From the NCBI GenBank assembly GCA_007922225.1, contig ML679969.1, positions 14,443,999 through 14,507,998 on the forward strand: 64,000 bases of DNA, in the 5' to 3' direction. Every line of letters starts with the position of its first letter. Position 1 is the stretch's first letter. Below the pieces are notes generated by a model. The model was given only the letters and a program-made list of their open reading frames with translations. It was not told the origin of the DNA and did not search any database. A program made the position numbers and the translations under genes. This DNA is from Emydura subglobosa. Lineage: Eukaryota > Chordata > Testudines > Chelidae. Positions 1-16,400 of the stretch are shown piece by piece.

Positions 1-671
1 GACAAATCTTAGATTTGAGACTCAAATTTTCATTACATATACAGAAATTTGGGGTATTTGTTAGTCCCATAATTTGAGTGCCCACGTTTTGCTCAAACAA
101 GAGATTCGTTGGCAACCTTTTAACAGCCCAAAGACCAAACTCAAATACATTAAATGGATCAGGTCAAAATCACCCTGGTCTTTAACATGCAGGTCAGCTT
201 ATGGACCCATCCCAGTATGTGATACCCTGACCCGGCCCATTTACCACTGCTGATTTGGTTGGGTTACACAGGCGTATTAAAGAAGGCAGAAGGCATATTA
301 CTGAGCTCCCCAGACCACACTTTAGGACAGTCTCCACTGTTGATTATTGATATCAGAAACACATGGCAGGCCCATGAAATGGAGCCGGAGAGGGCAGACC
401 AGTCTTGCTGCTGGACTGGGAAACATTCCCAGAGGAAATTCTTTTCCATTTTCAATTGAGATTTCATTTCAAATAGACATTCTCCATCCCGCTCTACCAG
501 CTACACTGTTGATGCAAGTGGCACTGAGCCCTCAACGCCGCTCCACGCCCTCTTCTGCCAGCTGCGTCCTTGGATCCCTCCACCAGCCACCCTCTCTACC
601 TCCACCCCAGAACGGAGCCCTCAGCTTCCACTCTGCACAGGGGAGATGGATGGATGGATGGATTGATTGCT
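1..671. other. Upstream flank of TPRG1L, no gene seen
   Basis: Unique-looking, moderately AT-rich sequence. The short open frames here have no recognisable family and no splice context. Only the ATGG run near 650 stands out. Confidence 0.6.
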
Positions 672-840
672 GTATCTTTTAATTACCTTTCTCTCCCTTC
701 CTGTTCCATCTCCTACTCCCTCCCTCCTTCTCCCCATCCCTTCCCCTTTTACTCTCTCCCCTCTCCCACTCCCCCGTTACTCTCTCTCACCCCCCCCTTC
801 CTATTCCTGTCCCTCCATCAACCCCCCCTCCTCCCTCTGC
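672..840 (+). repeat. Polypyrimidine (C/T) tract
   Basis: About 170 bases are nearly all C and T, with short repeats such as CTCCCTCC and CCCCCC. The tract ends where the CpG island begins and is preceded by a short ATGG tetranucleotide run at 647-662. It could form triplex (H-DNA), which is inference. Confidence 0.75.
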
Positions 841-980
841 CCGGCCGCGCGCGCCGCGGACCCATCCCGGAAGGGTCCGATTCCTCCGGAAGCGGAAGTG
901 CGACTGTCTGTGACTGTGTCCCTCAGCCGACGGAACCAGCCGCCGCCGCCGCCGCCGCCGCCGGGGGGGGAGGGGGGGCG
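690..980 (+). promoter_or_regulatory. TPRG1L: TPRG1L promoter / CpG-island 5' region
   Basis: From about 840 the sequence becomes CpG-dense and stays so to about 1400. Three ETS-type cores sit within 35 bases: CCGGAAG at 867-873 and 886-892, and GCGGAAGTG at 892-900. This layout is typical of GABPA/ELK-driven TATA-less promoters. The transcription start is inferred to lie between about 880 and 940. Upstream, 672-840 is almost pure pyrimidine on this strand. Confidence 0.7.
940..963 (+). repeat. (CCG)n triplet repeat in TPRG1L 5' UTR
   Basis: About seven uninterrupted CCG/GCC units lie directly upstream of the TPRG1L start codon, followed by a G-rich run. In frame with the start codon they would read as poly-alanine. 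The repeat is a candidate length polymorphism and a G-quadruplex-prone leader. Confidence 0.85.
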
Positions 981-4529
<3,549 letters not shown>

Positions 4530-5815
4530 ATTCATTGTATTTAATCTACTCTAAGGAAAAGTGATGGGGGCAAGAGTTGGGAGAACTCACTCCATGGCAA
4601 AAAAGAACAAAAATGCATAAAATGTATGGATAAAAGGTTGGTTAGTTGCAGAATGAATATTTCACAGAACAGTCACTATACTATTATGAAGTTCATTAGA
4701 TGGTTAAGTCAGCTATTGATCTCAGGTGGTCAAAGTAGTTACATTCTTATAGTTCTCTGGATTTAACTTACACTGCCACTGTTTGTATGCAACTCTAGTG
4801 AGCAATGATTTCCTCTTACATTTCTAGCTAAATGTCTTTCCTTGTTAAATGTGACTTGTGTGACATACTCCCTATCAATATAGAACACACATACATAGCA
4901 TGTTTATGCCACATTGCAATTGTATCTTTCCGTAGATATAGCTATCAAATCATTTCATGTGTGGTTGAGACTTGACTTTATATTGGCTAAGGAGGTATTA
5001 ACATCTAGACTACAGTAATCTCAGGAATTTGACTAATTCAAAGTAAAATATTTAAAGAACTCATTCTTTAGCAGAGGGAGCTAATTTTGTCAAAGCTAGA
5101 TTGTTATGCCTTCTAATCAGTGGAATTGAACAGTTACTTGGTAATTTTAAGTATTGGTTGAGTAATCTCTCTGGCCTCTTTTAAATAGCTATCAAATCTG
5201 AATCTATATAATTTGCAGGTTTATTTTATGTATGACTTCTCTTTGCAGTCATGTATTAAAGAAATATCTTGAAATAGAATAGCCAAAAATTTCAAAGACA
5301 GTTAAGGGATATCTTTGCCTTCCACGGAAGCTACTTTTAATGCCACATGGGAATGGAAGTATTATAATTAAAAAGGGAATTCTACTTTTAGTTTTATATT
5401 TCTTTAGCAAAAGTGTGTTTTTTGTTTGGTTTTTTTAACATGGACCAGGTTAGAATAGCACCAAAGTAAGGTTTTTGTAATCTATTTGTCCCTGTAGTTA
5501 TTGGGAAGAGGGGAAGCTTTAGTCATTATATTGTACTTCAGTCTTATTTAATCTTCCACTTAAGTTTGTAGAAAGTTGTACTACTGCATTTATTAACTTT
5601 AAATGCAGTATACAAAAATGCTGAATAGAAATACAGCATGAGATTATGACAAGCTTCATTGTGTATGAATCCTTTATACTGTCCATCTTAAACTTCATTA
5701 GAAGCATTTCTCTGCCCCTCAACATGCTATTGAAATGCTGAGCAGCAGTGGAATTGGTATGTTAAAATATTTTTTACCTTTTAACTTGAAATAAAGTATG
5801 TATGTTCTTTATGAA
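4530..5815 (+). other. TPRG1L: TPRG1L 3' untranslated region
   Basis: AT-rich sequence runs from the stop codon to the first good AATAAA at 5790-5795. The 1.3-kb length is inferred from that signal. No long open frame is present on this strand. Confidence 0.6.
5790..5795 (+). terminator. TPRG1L: TPRG1L polyadenylation signal AATAAA
   Basis: Canonical AATAAA followed within 30 bases by T/GT-rich sequence (TATGTATGTTC), as expected downstream of a cleavage site. Confidence 0.6.
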
Positions 5816-6880
5816 TGTGGCTCTGGAATGCAACAGACTGCACATTCTTTTCAATATGGGCTCTTTTCTAAAATAATGTCTAGCTTTTGTTAATTTTGCA
5901 GTAAAGATTAATTTAACAGCAGTTCTCTGGTGTTTAGTTGGTAGAACTGTAGAGGTTGTAAAAGCAGGGATTTAAACCCTCATGTTTTGGGTCATAAACC
6001 AAGCACAAACTGATAAGGATTAGAAGAAAAAAACTGTAGTAAGCCATTTATCAGAGCACCCATTATACCTCCTTTGAAACATCCTGGGGCTGGTCACACT
6101 CAGGATGCTGGCTAACATGGACCACCTCTCCCCAACAATTATGGGATTCTTACTCTACTTCCATTCCATCCAGTTTGATATGTCACATTTCTGTAATTAA
6201 TTCTTTAAAACATCTTATTTGAAATCCTCTTTCCTGTGCTGGTCCCTGTATGCTTTTGTGTAACTTCCTACAACTAAAGAAGGTGTGAAAGTGAGGGAAC
6301 TATCTTGGCAAGAATCTCACCTGTCCCCTTTTTACAAATGCTCTTCTACACAATCAGCTGTAATTTAGAGCAACACAGGTCAGCTCTGATACCAGCTTAA
6401 CATTTTAATCAGTAAAGCAAACTGGTTCTCACACCTGATGTCTTTCAATACTTATACATGCCTAAAATGACAAAATAACTCCCTCTTCAAAAGTGCAATA
6501 ACTGACTCTTTGAAAGTATTCAGGTCTAACAACCCTATGCATTTCATACCATATTTAATTCTAATTGAAGGGAGCACTCACTGTATTGAGTGACCTAAAT
6601 GCAAAGACTGATCTATGAACTTGTACACTACTCCATGCAAACAGCCAGAAAATAGCCTCTTACTCTTTCTTGAACCTAATGTCCTTGGGCCATGGGGATT
6701 GATGTGCAATGGTATGCAGTTAGCCACTTTCCACCTGAATAGCACTATAGCCTGAAATCAGGATGTCAGCAATAGTGATATGTACACATGCATTTTAAAC
6801 TCAGTTCCAGCTCAGAATATTAGTTTAAGGGAATCTACACTTATTTAGGGTAATGCTGGATTATTAGATTATAGCCACAA
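5816..6880. other. Intergenic spacer between convergent TPRG1L and WRAP73
   Basis: About 1.1 kb between the two inferred poly(A) sites. A degenerate stretch near 6080-6130 (GGATGCTGGCTAACATGGAC) resembles the end of an old CR1 copy. Otherwise I see nothing. Confidence 0.5.
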
Positions 6881-7327
6881 TAGCAGAAGCTATCAACGTG
6901 TTTATTGACATTTATACAAATTAAATAACTTCTATACACTATTTACAAACAGATGCAGTTTTAGAAAATATTTTGACACTAAAGTTCAAAATAAGATTTA
7001 AGTCCTTTACCCCTAAAACTTCATCAAATCCAGACTTGCTAGTTTCCACGATTTTACTTGCAAGATCAAAGAGAGCTCTTTTTAAATTACTGTGTCAAAC
7101 ACACTTCATTCAAGTAACTATCACAGTACTTCACCCAAGGGAGTCCTTTTATAGTCTCCCAAACATAAGATTCGCTATTAGTACAAAAAAACCTCTTCCT
7201 ACTGAACAACAAGGGCCTGCCCATTCTTATCTGTCCCATATACATAGCAGCAGCACTTTTTCACAAAGGTCTATTTGCAAGGTAGGCTTTTCTAGCCTTT
7301 TGGGTGGGGGCTTTCCTTTATCTGCTG
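6881..7327 (-). other. WRAP73: WRAP73 3' untranslated region
   Basis: Runs from the stop codon to about 20 bases past the minus-strand AATAAA at 6901-6906. Its end point is inferred from that signal. Confidence 0.6.
6901..6906 (-). terminator. WRAP73: WRAP73 polyadenylation signal AATAAA
   Basis: TTTATT on the plus strand is AATAAA on the gene strand, about 420 bases after the stop codon. It is the first canonical hexamer I see after the stop. Confidence 0.6.
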
Positions 7328-7437
7328 TTATTTTACCTCTTCTCTTTCCAAGTAGCACATCCAAAAATTATCCTTACTCAAGATTGCCATGGAGTCCCCC
7401 CTAGAGTGCCAGCAAAGTGAGAGGAGCTGGAAGTCAC
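7328..7437 (-). CDS. WRAP73: WRAP73 exon 12 (terminal coding exon)
   Basis: The acceptor is TTCCAG|GTGAC. It reads [20 protein letters not shown], then [16 protein letters not shown] and TAA at 7328-7330. The SLCWH..GDSMA.LSKD.F core identifies it. The tail after YLE is shorter than in mammals. Confidence 0.92.
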
Positions 7438-10400
7438 CTGGAAGAAATAAGTAGCAAGAAATCAAGAGTTACAATAATCCAGTTCCAGCAATCTTTTCTT
7501 AGTTGGAGTATTTTAGTAATTTCATCAGAGGCTTGAATGAACAGAATGTTATACTGTACATACCATAGTACTTGAGCTTGACCACGTAATTTTAATGCAA
7601 GTAAATACCACAAAATTGATCACTACTGCAAAGCTCCACAACCTGACACTACAGGTGGTAGTTCTTCCATGGAAGAAAATTTGAAGCCAAGAAGCATGCA
7701 ACAGGCTATATTTACATTTAACATGCAAATAGAGAATATATTTGTAAAACAATTAGCTAGCTAGTAGGCCAGTGCATATGCCTATTAGAATAGAGGAAAG
7801 GATAGGAACCTTAACTCTGCCTTTTCAGAGTAGATTTAAGATTCAGATTTAAGGTTAATTTTTGTGGTGCTTTTGGTATTTTAATTTTAAAATACCTGAA
7901 AGTGTGCTAGGGACTCTACAGTTCTTATTTCAACATTTGGTATACTGGACAGGTACAGCTTCCATATAAAATTAATTGATATGAAAGCAAAGCCTTAAAG
8001 TGCATCTATTCACATGTCAAGAAGTTACCATGCTAGGGCAATAACTGAATTACCTTAGATGTAACCTTTGTGCTCCATTCTTCCTATAATCTCTGGAGTG
8101 TAGGGAATGTGTAACTAAGCACCAAAATCTTTGGATCACTTAAAGCAGTCAAAACATTACTATTTATCACTTTAACAGAACAATCGTTTATATATATATA
8201 AAATTAATCCTTCTGAGTTGCAGCAGTAGTTTTAGGCTGCCTTACCTTCCATCGGTACCTGCACCGACACACATCCTGCTGGGGACCACAGGTACACTTT
8301 GCTATTCCCAGTGCATATGGCAAGTCGAGACTGACATGGATCCCACTGGAACAACTGAACAGCACACAACTGCTCCAAGACTACGAACAGTTTCAGCTTT
8401 TGAACATCCCAGATCCATACGGCATTAGGAATGTTATCTGTTGGAAATGGCAAGGGAAATGGTTAGAAAACTGTAAAGAACAGAACACTACATACAAATG
8501 TCATTGCAATATCTCACTTAAATGGGCTTCACTATCAATAACCTATCTATACTACTGCTTGCAGCATTGGTGCAGATAAGTCTGGGCTACTAGTATTGGT
8601 GATTCATAACGGGATAATGAGTTAAGTGTATTATAAGATTAATAGTGAAAAGTGACATAAGTCAAGACTGCAAGTCTTCTGCACATCTTAAGTACAGTAC
8701 AGCAGTATAAGCTTATCCTGGCGGTATGCCTTAGTCCTCACTTTGGGGAAACTGCGCTAGGATAAAATGAGTAATTCAGAGATGGGTTTTGGTGGGTTTT
8801 GTCATGTGAATATTTCCCAGCTAGGAACTGGATTAAGTCCCCAGCCTTCTGCCAGTTTCACAAGAATTTTTTCCTTTCATTGATACCACCTTAGCACCAG
8901 AAACTATATCCTGATATATAGAGCTCCAGATCTACCAAGGGAAACTGTTACATGAAAAGTCCAGAACTCCCATAGTTATTGATAATGCAAAATTAATTAC
9001 TAATGTTTTGAGAACTTCTGAAAATGTTTTTTGTGTGGCGGGAGGGGAGAAGATAGATTTTAGCTAAGATTATATATACAGTATAGCAAGTTAAGGTAAA
9101 TTTGAAAATAAATTTTAGTACACGGTTCTTAATGCCAAGGTTATGATAAGTTCATGCATCTTCAGGAGCAGCAATTAATAGCGGTGCCACAGCTTAGTGG
9201 TTTATAATGCTAAAGGGTAAAATCACTCTGTCTACCATGCTAGCCCAATGGAGCCTCACCTAGGGACTCTAGGTGCTACCAGAATACAAATAATTCACAA
9301 TTACGTAATTTACTTGTTTATTTCTAGCAGAAACAACTAGACCTAGATAATACCAAAAGGGTTTCTACTTTAAAATATAGCCCACTAAATACTAACCATT
9401 TTTGGTTGCCAGGAAACAGTTATCTGGACTAAATGCCAGCATTCCAATTCCTATTCTGGGATTTGCCCGATCAGCAACTGGTTTGACATACTGTAAAGAA
9501 ACTGGTACCTGGGAAATGTTATCTGGAATTTGAAATAAAAGCACTTTAACAAGCAAGTCCATATGTACAAGACGGTAATATTTCTAATTTAAAACAGTTA
9601 TCGGTTCTCTCTGAAATTATAGGAAGATTGTAATATTTTGCACTTCTCAAAGATGTTCCATCCAAAGATCTTAAGGGTCTTTACAAATTTTGTCTTAATA
9701 TACCTGAGAGATAGTATTACTCCTTTCTACAGAAGGAAAAATAGGTACACAGAAGAGGGTAAGACAAATCTCAATAGAAGCAAGATCCAACTCTGACCCA
9801 TGTTTTATAACTTGTCACATATTAACAAACTTCATTACTACCTTGCTTTAAATGTAACTAGTTAATGATTGTTCAGCACTATAAAAGTATTTATATGTTG
9901 TTTGACACTTCAAATATCATTAGTATTAGAGATCAAGGACTGAAAAAGTAAAGGTGTTCCATTTTTTTAGTATGTCTACTGTAAGGCCCGAACTTTTTAG
10001 GTAAAAGTAATGTTCCCTTCCTGTTGTAACCACCCATTTCTCCACTTGACCACACACAAAGGCATAGCTTTTTTAAGTGTGGAAATTTCCACTGACTTGA
10101 AGCCTCCTACAGTAAGATGATCTATCTACTCTGCATCATCTGCAGCAATTAATATAATTCTAAAGTGGAAAATATCACTTTTGCATAAACTTAACCAACC
10201 AGCCAAAATCACCCTCTTCTGAGACAAATTTTGCATAAATAAAACAACATTGTGGGTTTGTCTGTCACTTCTCCTACCCATACTCACCTCCAAAAAGTTT
10301 GTCATGCCTCTCCTGAAGCCCTTCATTGACCTTTGATATTCACCTTTAGCCCCATTCTGGAACCATCATCCTTTTTAGCTGAGGAAGACCTGTCCTTTGA

Positions 10401-13400
10401 GATCTCGCAATTAATTGAATAGATTTCCCTGAGCAACCTAAGCTTTGCTCCCGCCTTCAGAGGCAAAATGTGCTATAACATTGATTTACAAGGTTTAAAT
10501 ATTTTACATCACAGGTACTCTTAAGTGGCTCATTTTAGATTGCTTACATTTACTCTGTGTGCTAAAGAGAGAGCTGGCCTGCGCTCTGGCTGGAGGGAAG
10601 GCAAGGCTCTCTGTTTCGACTCTTGGGGATTTCTCCACTTCCTTATACACAATCTGCACAGAAAGAGAAGACAGTTTCACTAAAGGACCTAGCAATATTT
10701 GAACCTAGCGTGTTGAGTCCTCCCACATCGAATGCTCAAAATGAGCACTAAGGCACATTCATTTTAAATTTACACAGTATTCCTCAATGCTCTTTGCTAT
10801 TGTACACTGGGAATAGGCTGAACTGGGCAGGGAAATGCTGAATTTCAAGATCTGATGGTGCCCATATGTGAAAACTATACCTACAATCAGAAAAAGCAAC
10901 TGTGTACTACAGAAATGGACAGTGCATGGAACTTCAAATAATCCAATTGTTGTCATTTGACAACTTATGTAAAAAGTCAGAACACATCCTTCCCACCCAT
11001 TACCAACTGAAGGTGAATTTGGTAATACAGCTGTGCAATCTAGTACAACAGTACATAGCTTTTTTCTAATAACATGCAATATTTCATTCCATGTCATTGA
11101 GAACCATTGCAAACAAGTCATGCTAATGGAATAATGCTCAAGGAAACAGTGATGATATGCTAACTGTGTGACTAAGTTGGAGTTCCCTATCCAATTGTAT
11201 CAGTAGGAGCTCTAGTCTTTCTAACGCAAAGGGACTGAGCCATTTCAATTGGTTTCTCATTCTACCTCTCAATTTTAGATTTTTATTTTTAACCCTGAAT
11301 TGAAGGCTAACCAATACATTTGGGTGTTGGAGCATTCAGTCTGGCAGCCAGATTTACATCTAGAATGTAGCCTAATAGAAAGGCTTGAGTCATATTAACC
11401 AGAAGAGAAAATAAAGAGCAATTATGAAGACAGCTACCACAGACCTAAAACTGTTTTCCAGCAAGGAGACACTTTACTTAAGCATATTCTGCACGTCAAG
11501 TTCCTTGATCATCAGTAATGATAGCTTTATATGGTTTTTTTGTAAGTCTGCACACCACAAACACTGATCCTTATTCAACATATTATGTCAGACCTGCTCT
11601 GTCCCTTCTATTGGCTATGTAATATTATTACAACCAATGGGGATTCTCCCTCAAAAGGGCAGGGAAAGAGAGCCTGTGATTTTAAAGCGGAATATACAGT
11701 TCTCTCCCTGCTGAGAACTGTAAAAAAACTACGGCCAGACTCTTCACATGTGCAAGGATTAAAAAACAGATTGTGACAAGCATTTACAGAAAATGCTTAT
11801 TAAGTTTGCTAGATTTGCCTATACAATTGAAGACTAGATGTGATCATGACACTTCAAATCAAATCCAACACTATTTATACTGCAAATTATATAGCGCTGA
11901 GATTTACAAAATTCTCATTCATGTTCAGCTCCCTAGAACTTGGTTACATCACCACATGCATACCCAGTCTGTAAACACAACCACCACCTGTATCAGAAGA
12001 TATTAGCACTTAGCAATAATTATCCATGACTCCCTCACAATGAGGAAAGAGGGATAGAGGGGAAAAGAGAATTCACTGAAAGAAGTCAACTAAAAATGAT
12101 TAATCTATTTCCTTACTTCTCAACATTTTCAATCAATTTCCTTAGCAGCATTAACAGATCAGCAAGAAAGCAGGACTTCAGTCGAAGTAAAAAACTTTTA
12201 CCAATCTCTTTCAAATCCAAAGGTAGCATCAAACAAACTGCTGCTAATGATCCAGTGGGGTCCCAATTCTATACTTACTATCCTTGGGTTAGCAATGGTG
12301 GCAGGGTGTTCAAACTCTGTGATCTTCTTCCAAGTCACATGGTTCAGGATACGCACCTATTTCAAGGAAAGTGTAATAAGAGGGGATCTCTATAACTACA
12401 TTTTGTAACCAACTTGAATGGGTTTAAATTCCTTTTTTACCTTTTCATCGTAGCTGCCAATTGCCAAGAACTGACTGCTGGGGCTCCAGGCAACTGATTT
12501 AATACCCAGTGACCATTCATATGCACAATATGTGGACAGCAGACGGCCATCAAGGGAGTACAGCAAGATTTTATACTGTAACACAAATTGATTTGATCTA
12601 AAGACTAGTGACATTGTTAAAAACTAATACATACAAAGTAACTCCTTTGTAAAATCATCTAAAAAGCACAGATGTTCAAAATGGAGAAAGTTTCCCTTTT
12701 CTATATCTTATAAACTAAGTCTTCAATTATTTATGTGGATAGCTACAGGGATCTTCTTCAATTTTTAAAACCAAGTTTGTAAATTAAGTTTTAAAAAAAA
12801 AACACTTCTAGGAAAATAATATTTTGCACTTCTGAAAGATGTTCCATCGAAAGATCTTTCAGGTCTTTAAAAACTTTGTCTCAACATACCTATTAGATAG
12901 CATTTCTTCTTTAAGCAATGGTTTTAGACATGCATTCAGGACACCCAACACCCATTTAAGTACATTACTACAAATTCTTAAAGCCCTCTTTTTTGGGGGG
13001 GGGGGGTAGGGGGGGGAGGGAGGTACTGCATTCTACGTAACAGCCAGAAAAATTGACTTAATATCTGTTCAGGAGCCCTTAATTAAGTGTTCAAGATCTG
13101 AAACAATCTGTATTTTCTCATACCTCCAGACAGGTATCCCACACTGCCAACACACAGCCATTAGGAGCCCATTCAATCCCAGCTAGGTCTTGAGTTTCAG
13201 TGTCAAAATGCTTCCCAAACACAGAGAAAAGAAAACAATGAAACAGTTTTAAATATTGTACTTAAAACATACAGTTGCACCTGATTTTAAAAAGTAAAAT
13301 CCGTAATTAATCACATTACTTTTACACATTTAAAAAAAAAATCACATTGTTGAGTTAGCACATCCTTTTATATGACTGCATAAAACAGAAATATTTCCTT

Positions 13401-16400
13401 TCCTTTTGTTATAATACACTACCTTCACTGTCTCCTTATTTTCTCCTTGCAAGCTATACAAAAATCAAGGTCTCTTGAAACAAAGTGCACTTTTATGACT
13501 GCTTCTCAAAGCATGCATTCTGTATAATACATGGCTTCCTCAGTTTTTAATAAAAAACCCACAAATTCTCTTATGTTGTAACTTGCCATTCAGATCATCA
13601 TTTTGGCAAAAGCTAGTTCTGATCATGGTGTATTGGCAAGTTTAAAGTGGAGCATTAGAGTTCTTTAATTATTTAGTTATAATCTACACTACACACAGAA
13701 TACACTTTAAATCTGCGCAATAGCAGTGGAAGGCAAGGACAAGTCTTACCCTCAGTAGCTGCCAGTCACTGCATACAAAGAGGCTAATGAAGTCTTTGCA
13801 GTCACGCCTCTCTGCTAAAGCCATATAGTGACCATCCTTCGTGAAGGCTATTCCTGCCAAAGAGATTAGAGAATACAGTCCAGACCAGAAATATATATAC
13901 TTGTGAAATTGGCCCTATTAAAGCACCAAAGCTGAAAACAATTACGAACCTAATCAGCTGGGAGAAAGAATTTAAATCAGAAAAATTTGAATGATAATTG
14001 GGAATCGTTTAGGAACACTTTATTAGATGCCCAAAAAGCCACTATTCCACACAATCGAGGAAGGTGGTGGTACTGGTTAAGAAACTGACCTGATTTAGAG
14101 GGAGAAATGAAGGCAGCTGTAAATATATACCAAATGGAAGAAAGGGTACTTAATGGTAATTAATATAATCAGAAGTTAGGAACTGTAGACCATTGATAAT
14201 AGCAGCCAAAGGACACAAGGTCAAATTATGGCCAGCAGAGTTACGGTCAATAAGGAGGAGTTTTTAAATATATTAGGCGCAAAAAGAATCCTAACAATGG
14301 CACTGGTCCATTACTAGATGGAAGTGATGGTATTATAAATATTTCTGTTCTGTATCTGGAGGAAAAACATAATATAGTCTCATCATATGATGATAACACT
14401 CTTTCCATTCCACTAGTATATTTGGAGGATGCAACTACTAAAACAAGACTTTTTTAAAATCAGCAGATCTGGATAAAACTCTTGGATGCAAGTTGAGAGA
14501 GATGGCTGAGGAGCACACTGGACCATTAATGTTGATTTTCAGTAAGCCTTGGAACACTGGGGAAGTTCCAGAAGACTGGAAGAAAGCTAATGTAGTGCCA
14601 ATTTTTAAAATGAGTAAATGGGATGACCTGGGTGATTATAGGTTTGTCAGCCTGACATCGATCCCAGGCAAAATAATAGAGCAGCTGATAAAGGACTCTA
14701 TTATTAATGGAATTAATGCAAATCAACATGAGTTTATGGAAAATAGATCCTGTCAAACAAATCTGATATCTTTGTTTGATGGGATTAAAATTTCGTTGAA
14801 AAAGAGAAGTGTTGACATAATAGCCTTCTGTAAAGCATCTGATGTGGTGCTGCATAACATTGTGATTAAAAACTAGAATGATATAAAATATGGTACACAT
14901 TAAATGTATTAAAAATTGACTAACTGATACATCTCAAAATGTAATTGTAAACAGGGAATGTTCATCAAGCAGGTGTGTATATTGGAGTCCCACAGGGATC
15001 AGTTCTTGATCTTATACTATTTAATGTTTTCTTCCAGGTCATGGATAAAAATCACTGATAAAGTTTGCAGATGAAACAAAAATTGGAGAAATGGTAAATA
15101 ATGAAGAGGACGGGTCACTGATTGCTTGATAAACTGGGATAAGAGAGAAGGTCCTCATGGATCACTAACTGGTTTAAAGATAGAAAACAAAGGATAGGAA
15201 TAAATGGTCAGTTTTCATAGTGGAGAGAGAAAAATAATGAGATTCCCCAGGGATCTGTACTGGAACCAGTACTGTTCAACATATTCATAAATGATCTGGA
15301 AAAGGGGATAAAAAGTGAGGTGGCAAAGTTTGCAGACAATACAAAATTACTCAGGATAGTTAAGTCCGAAGCTGATTGCAAAGAGTCACAAAGGAATCAC
15401 ACAAAACTGGGTGTCTGTGCAACAAAATGGCAGATGAAATTCAATGTTGATAAATACCAAGTAATGCACATAGGAAAATATCATCCCCAACTACACATAC
15501 TATGTGATGGAGTCTAAATTAGCTGTTACCATTCAAGAAAGCTTGGAGTCATCATGGATAGTTCTCTGCAAATATCCACAAAATGTGCAGCACAAAAAAG
15601 GGTAACAGGATGTTAGGAACCATTAGGAAAGGGATAGAAAATATCATAATGCCACTATATAAATCCATGGTATGCCCACAACTTGAATATTGCATGAAGT
15701 TTTGGTTGTTCCATCTCATAAAAGATATTAGAACTGGAAAAAGTACAGCAAAGGGCAACAAAACTTATTAGGAGTATGAAACAGCTTCCATATGAGAAGA
15801 GATTAAAATGACTGGGATTGCTCATTTTAGATACGAAACGACTAAAGGGGGATATGATAGAGGTCTATAAAATCATTAATGGTGTGGAGATAGTGAATAA
15901 GAAAGTATAATTTACCCCTTCACACAACACAAGAATCAGATGTCACTCAAAGAAATTAATAAGCAGCAGGTTTAAAACCAACATAAGGAAATACTTTTTC
16001 ACACAACACACAGCCAACCTGTGAAATTCATTGCTAGAGGATGCTAGACCAAAAGTATAACTAGTTTCAAAAATGAATTATATAAGTTAATGAAGGATAA
16101 GTCCATCAGTAGCTATTAGCCAAGATGGTCAGGGATGCAACCCCGTGCTCTGGATGTCCCTAAGCCTCTGACTACCAGAACTTCAGACTGAATGACAGGA
16201 TCACTGGACCAGTCATTAATTGCCCTATTCTGTTCATTCCCTCTGAAGCATCTGGCACGGGCCATTGACGGAAGACTGGATGCTGAGCTAGATGATCCTT
16301 TAGTCTGACCCAGTATGGCCATTTTTATGTTCTTATGTAAGCAAACTATGCATTTTAATGAGGCTAAATGTATATATCTAGGAACAAAGAAGATAGGGCA

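Larger units (their letters stand above)
7438..12278 (-). other. WRAP73: WRAP73 introns 11 to 8 (between listed exons)
   Basis: Introns run 7438-8245, 8438-9396, 9523-10547 and 10654-12278. They are AT-rich. Apart from the SINE fragment at about 9640-9830 I see no coding or mobile element of note. Confidence 0.7.

Noticed and set aside
14526..14900. 124-codon minus-strand open frame inside the CR1 region
   Set aside because: It is antisense to a recognisable reverse-transcriptase frame.
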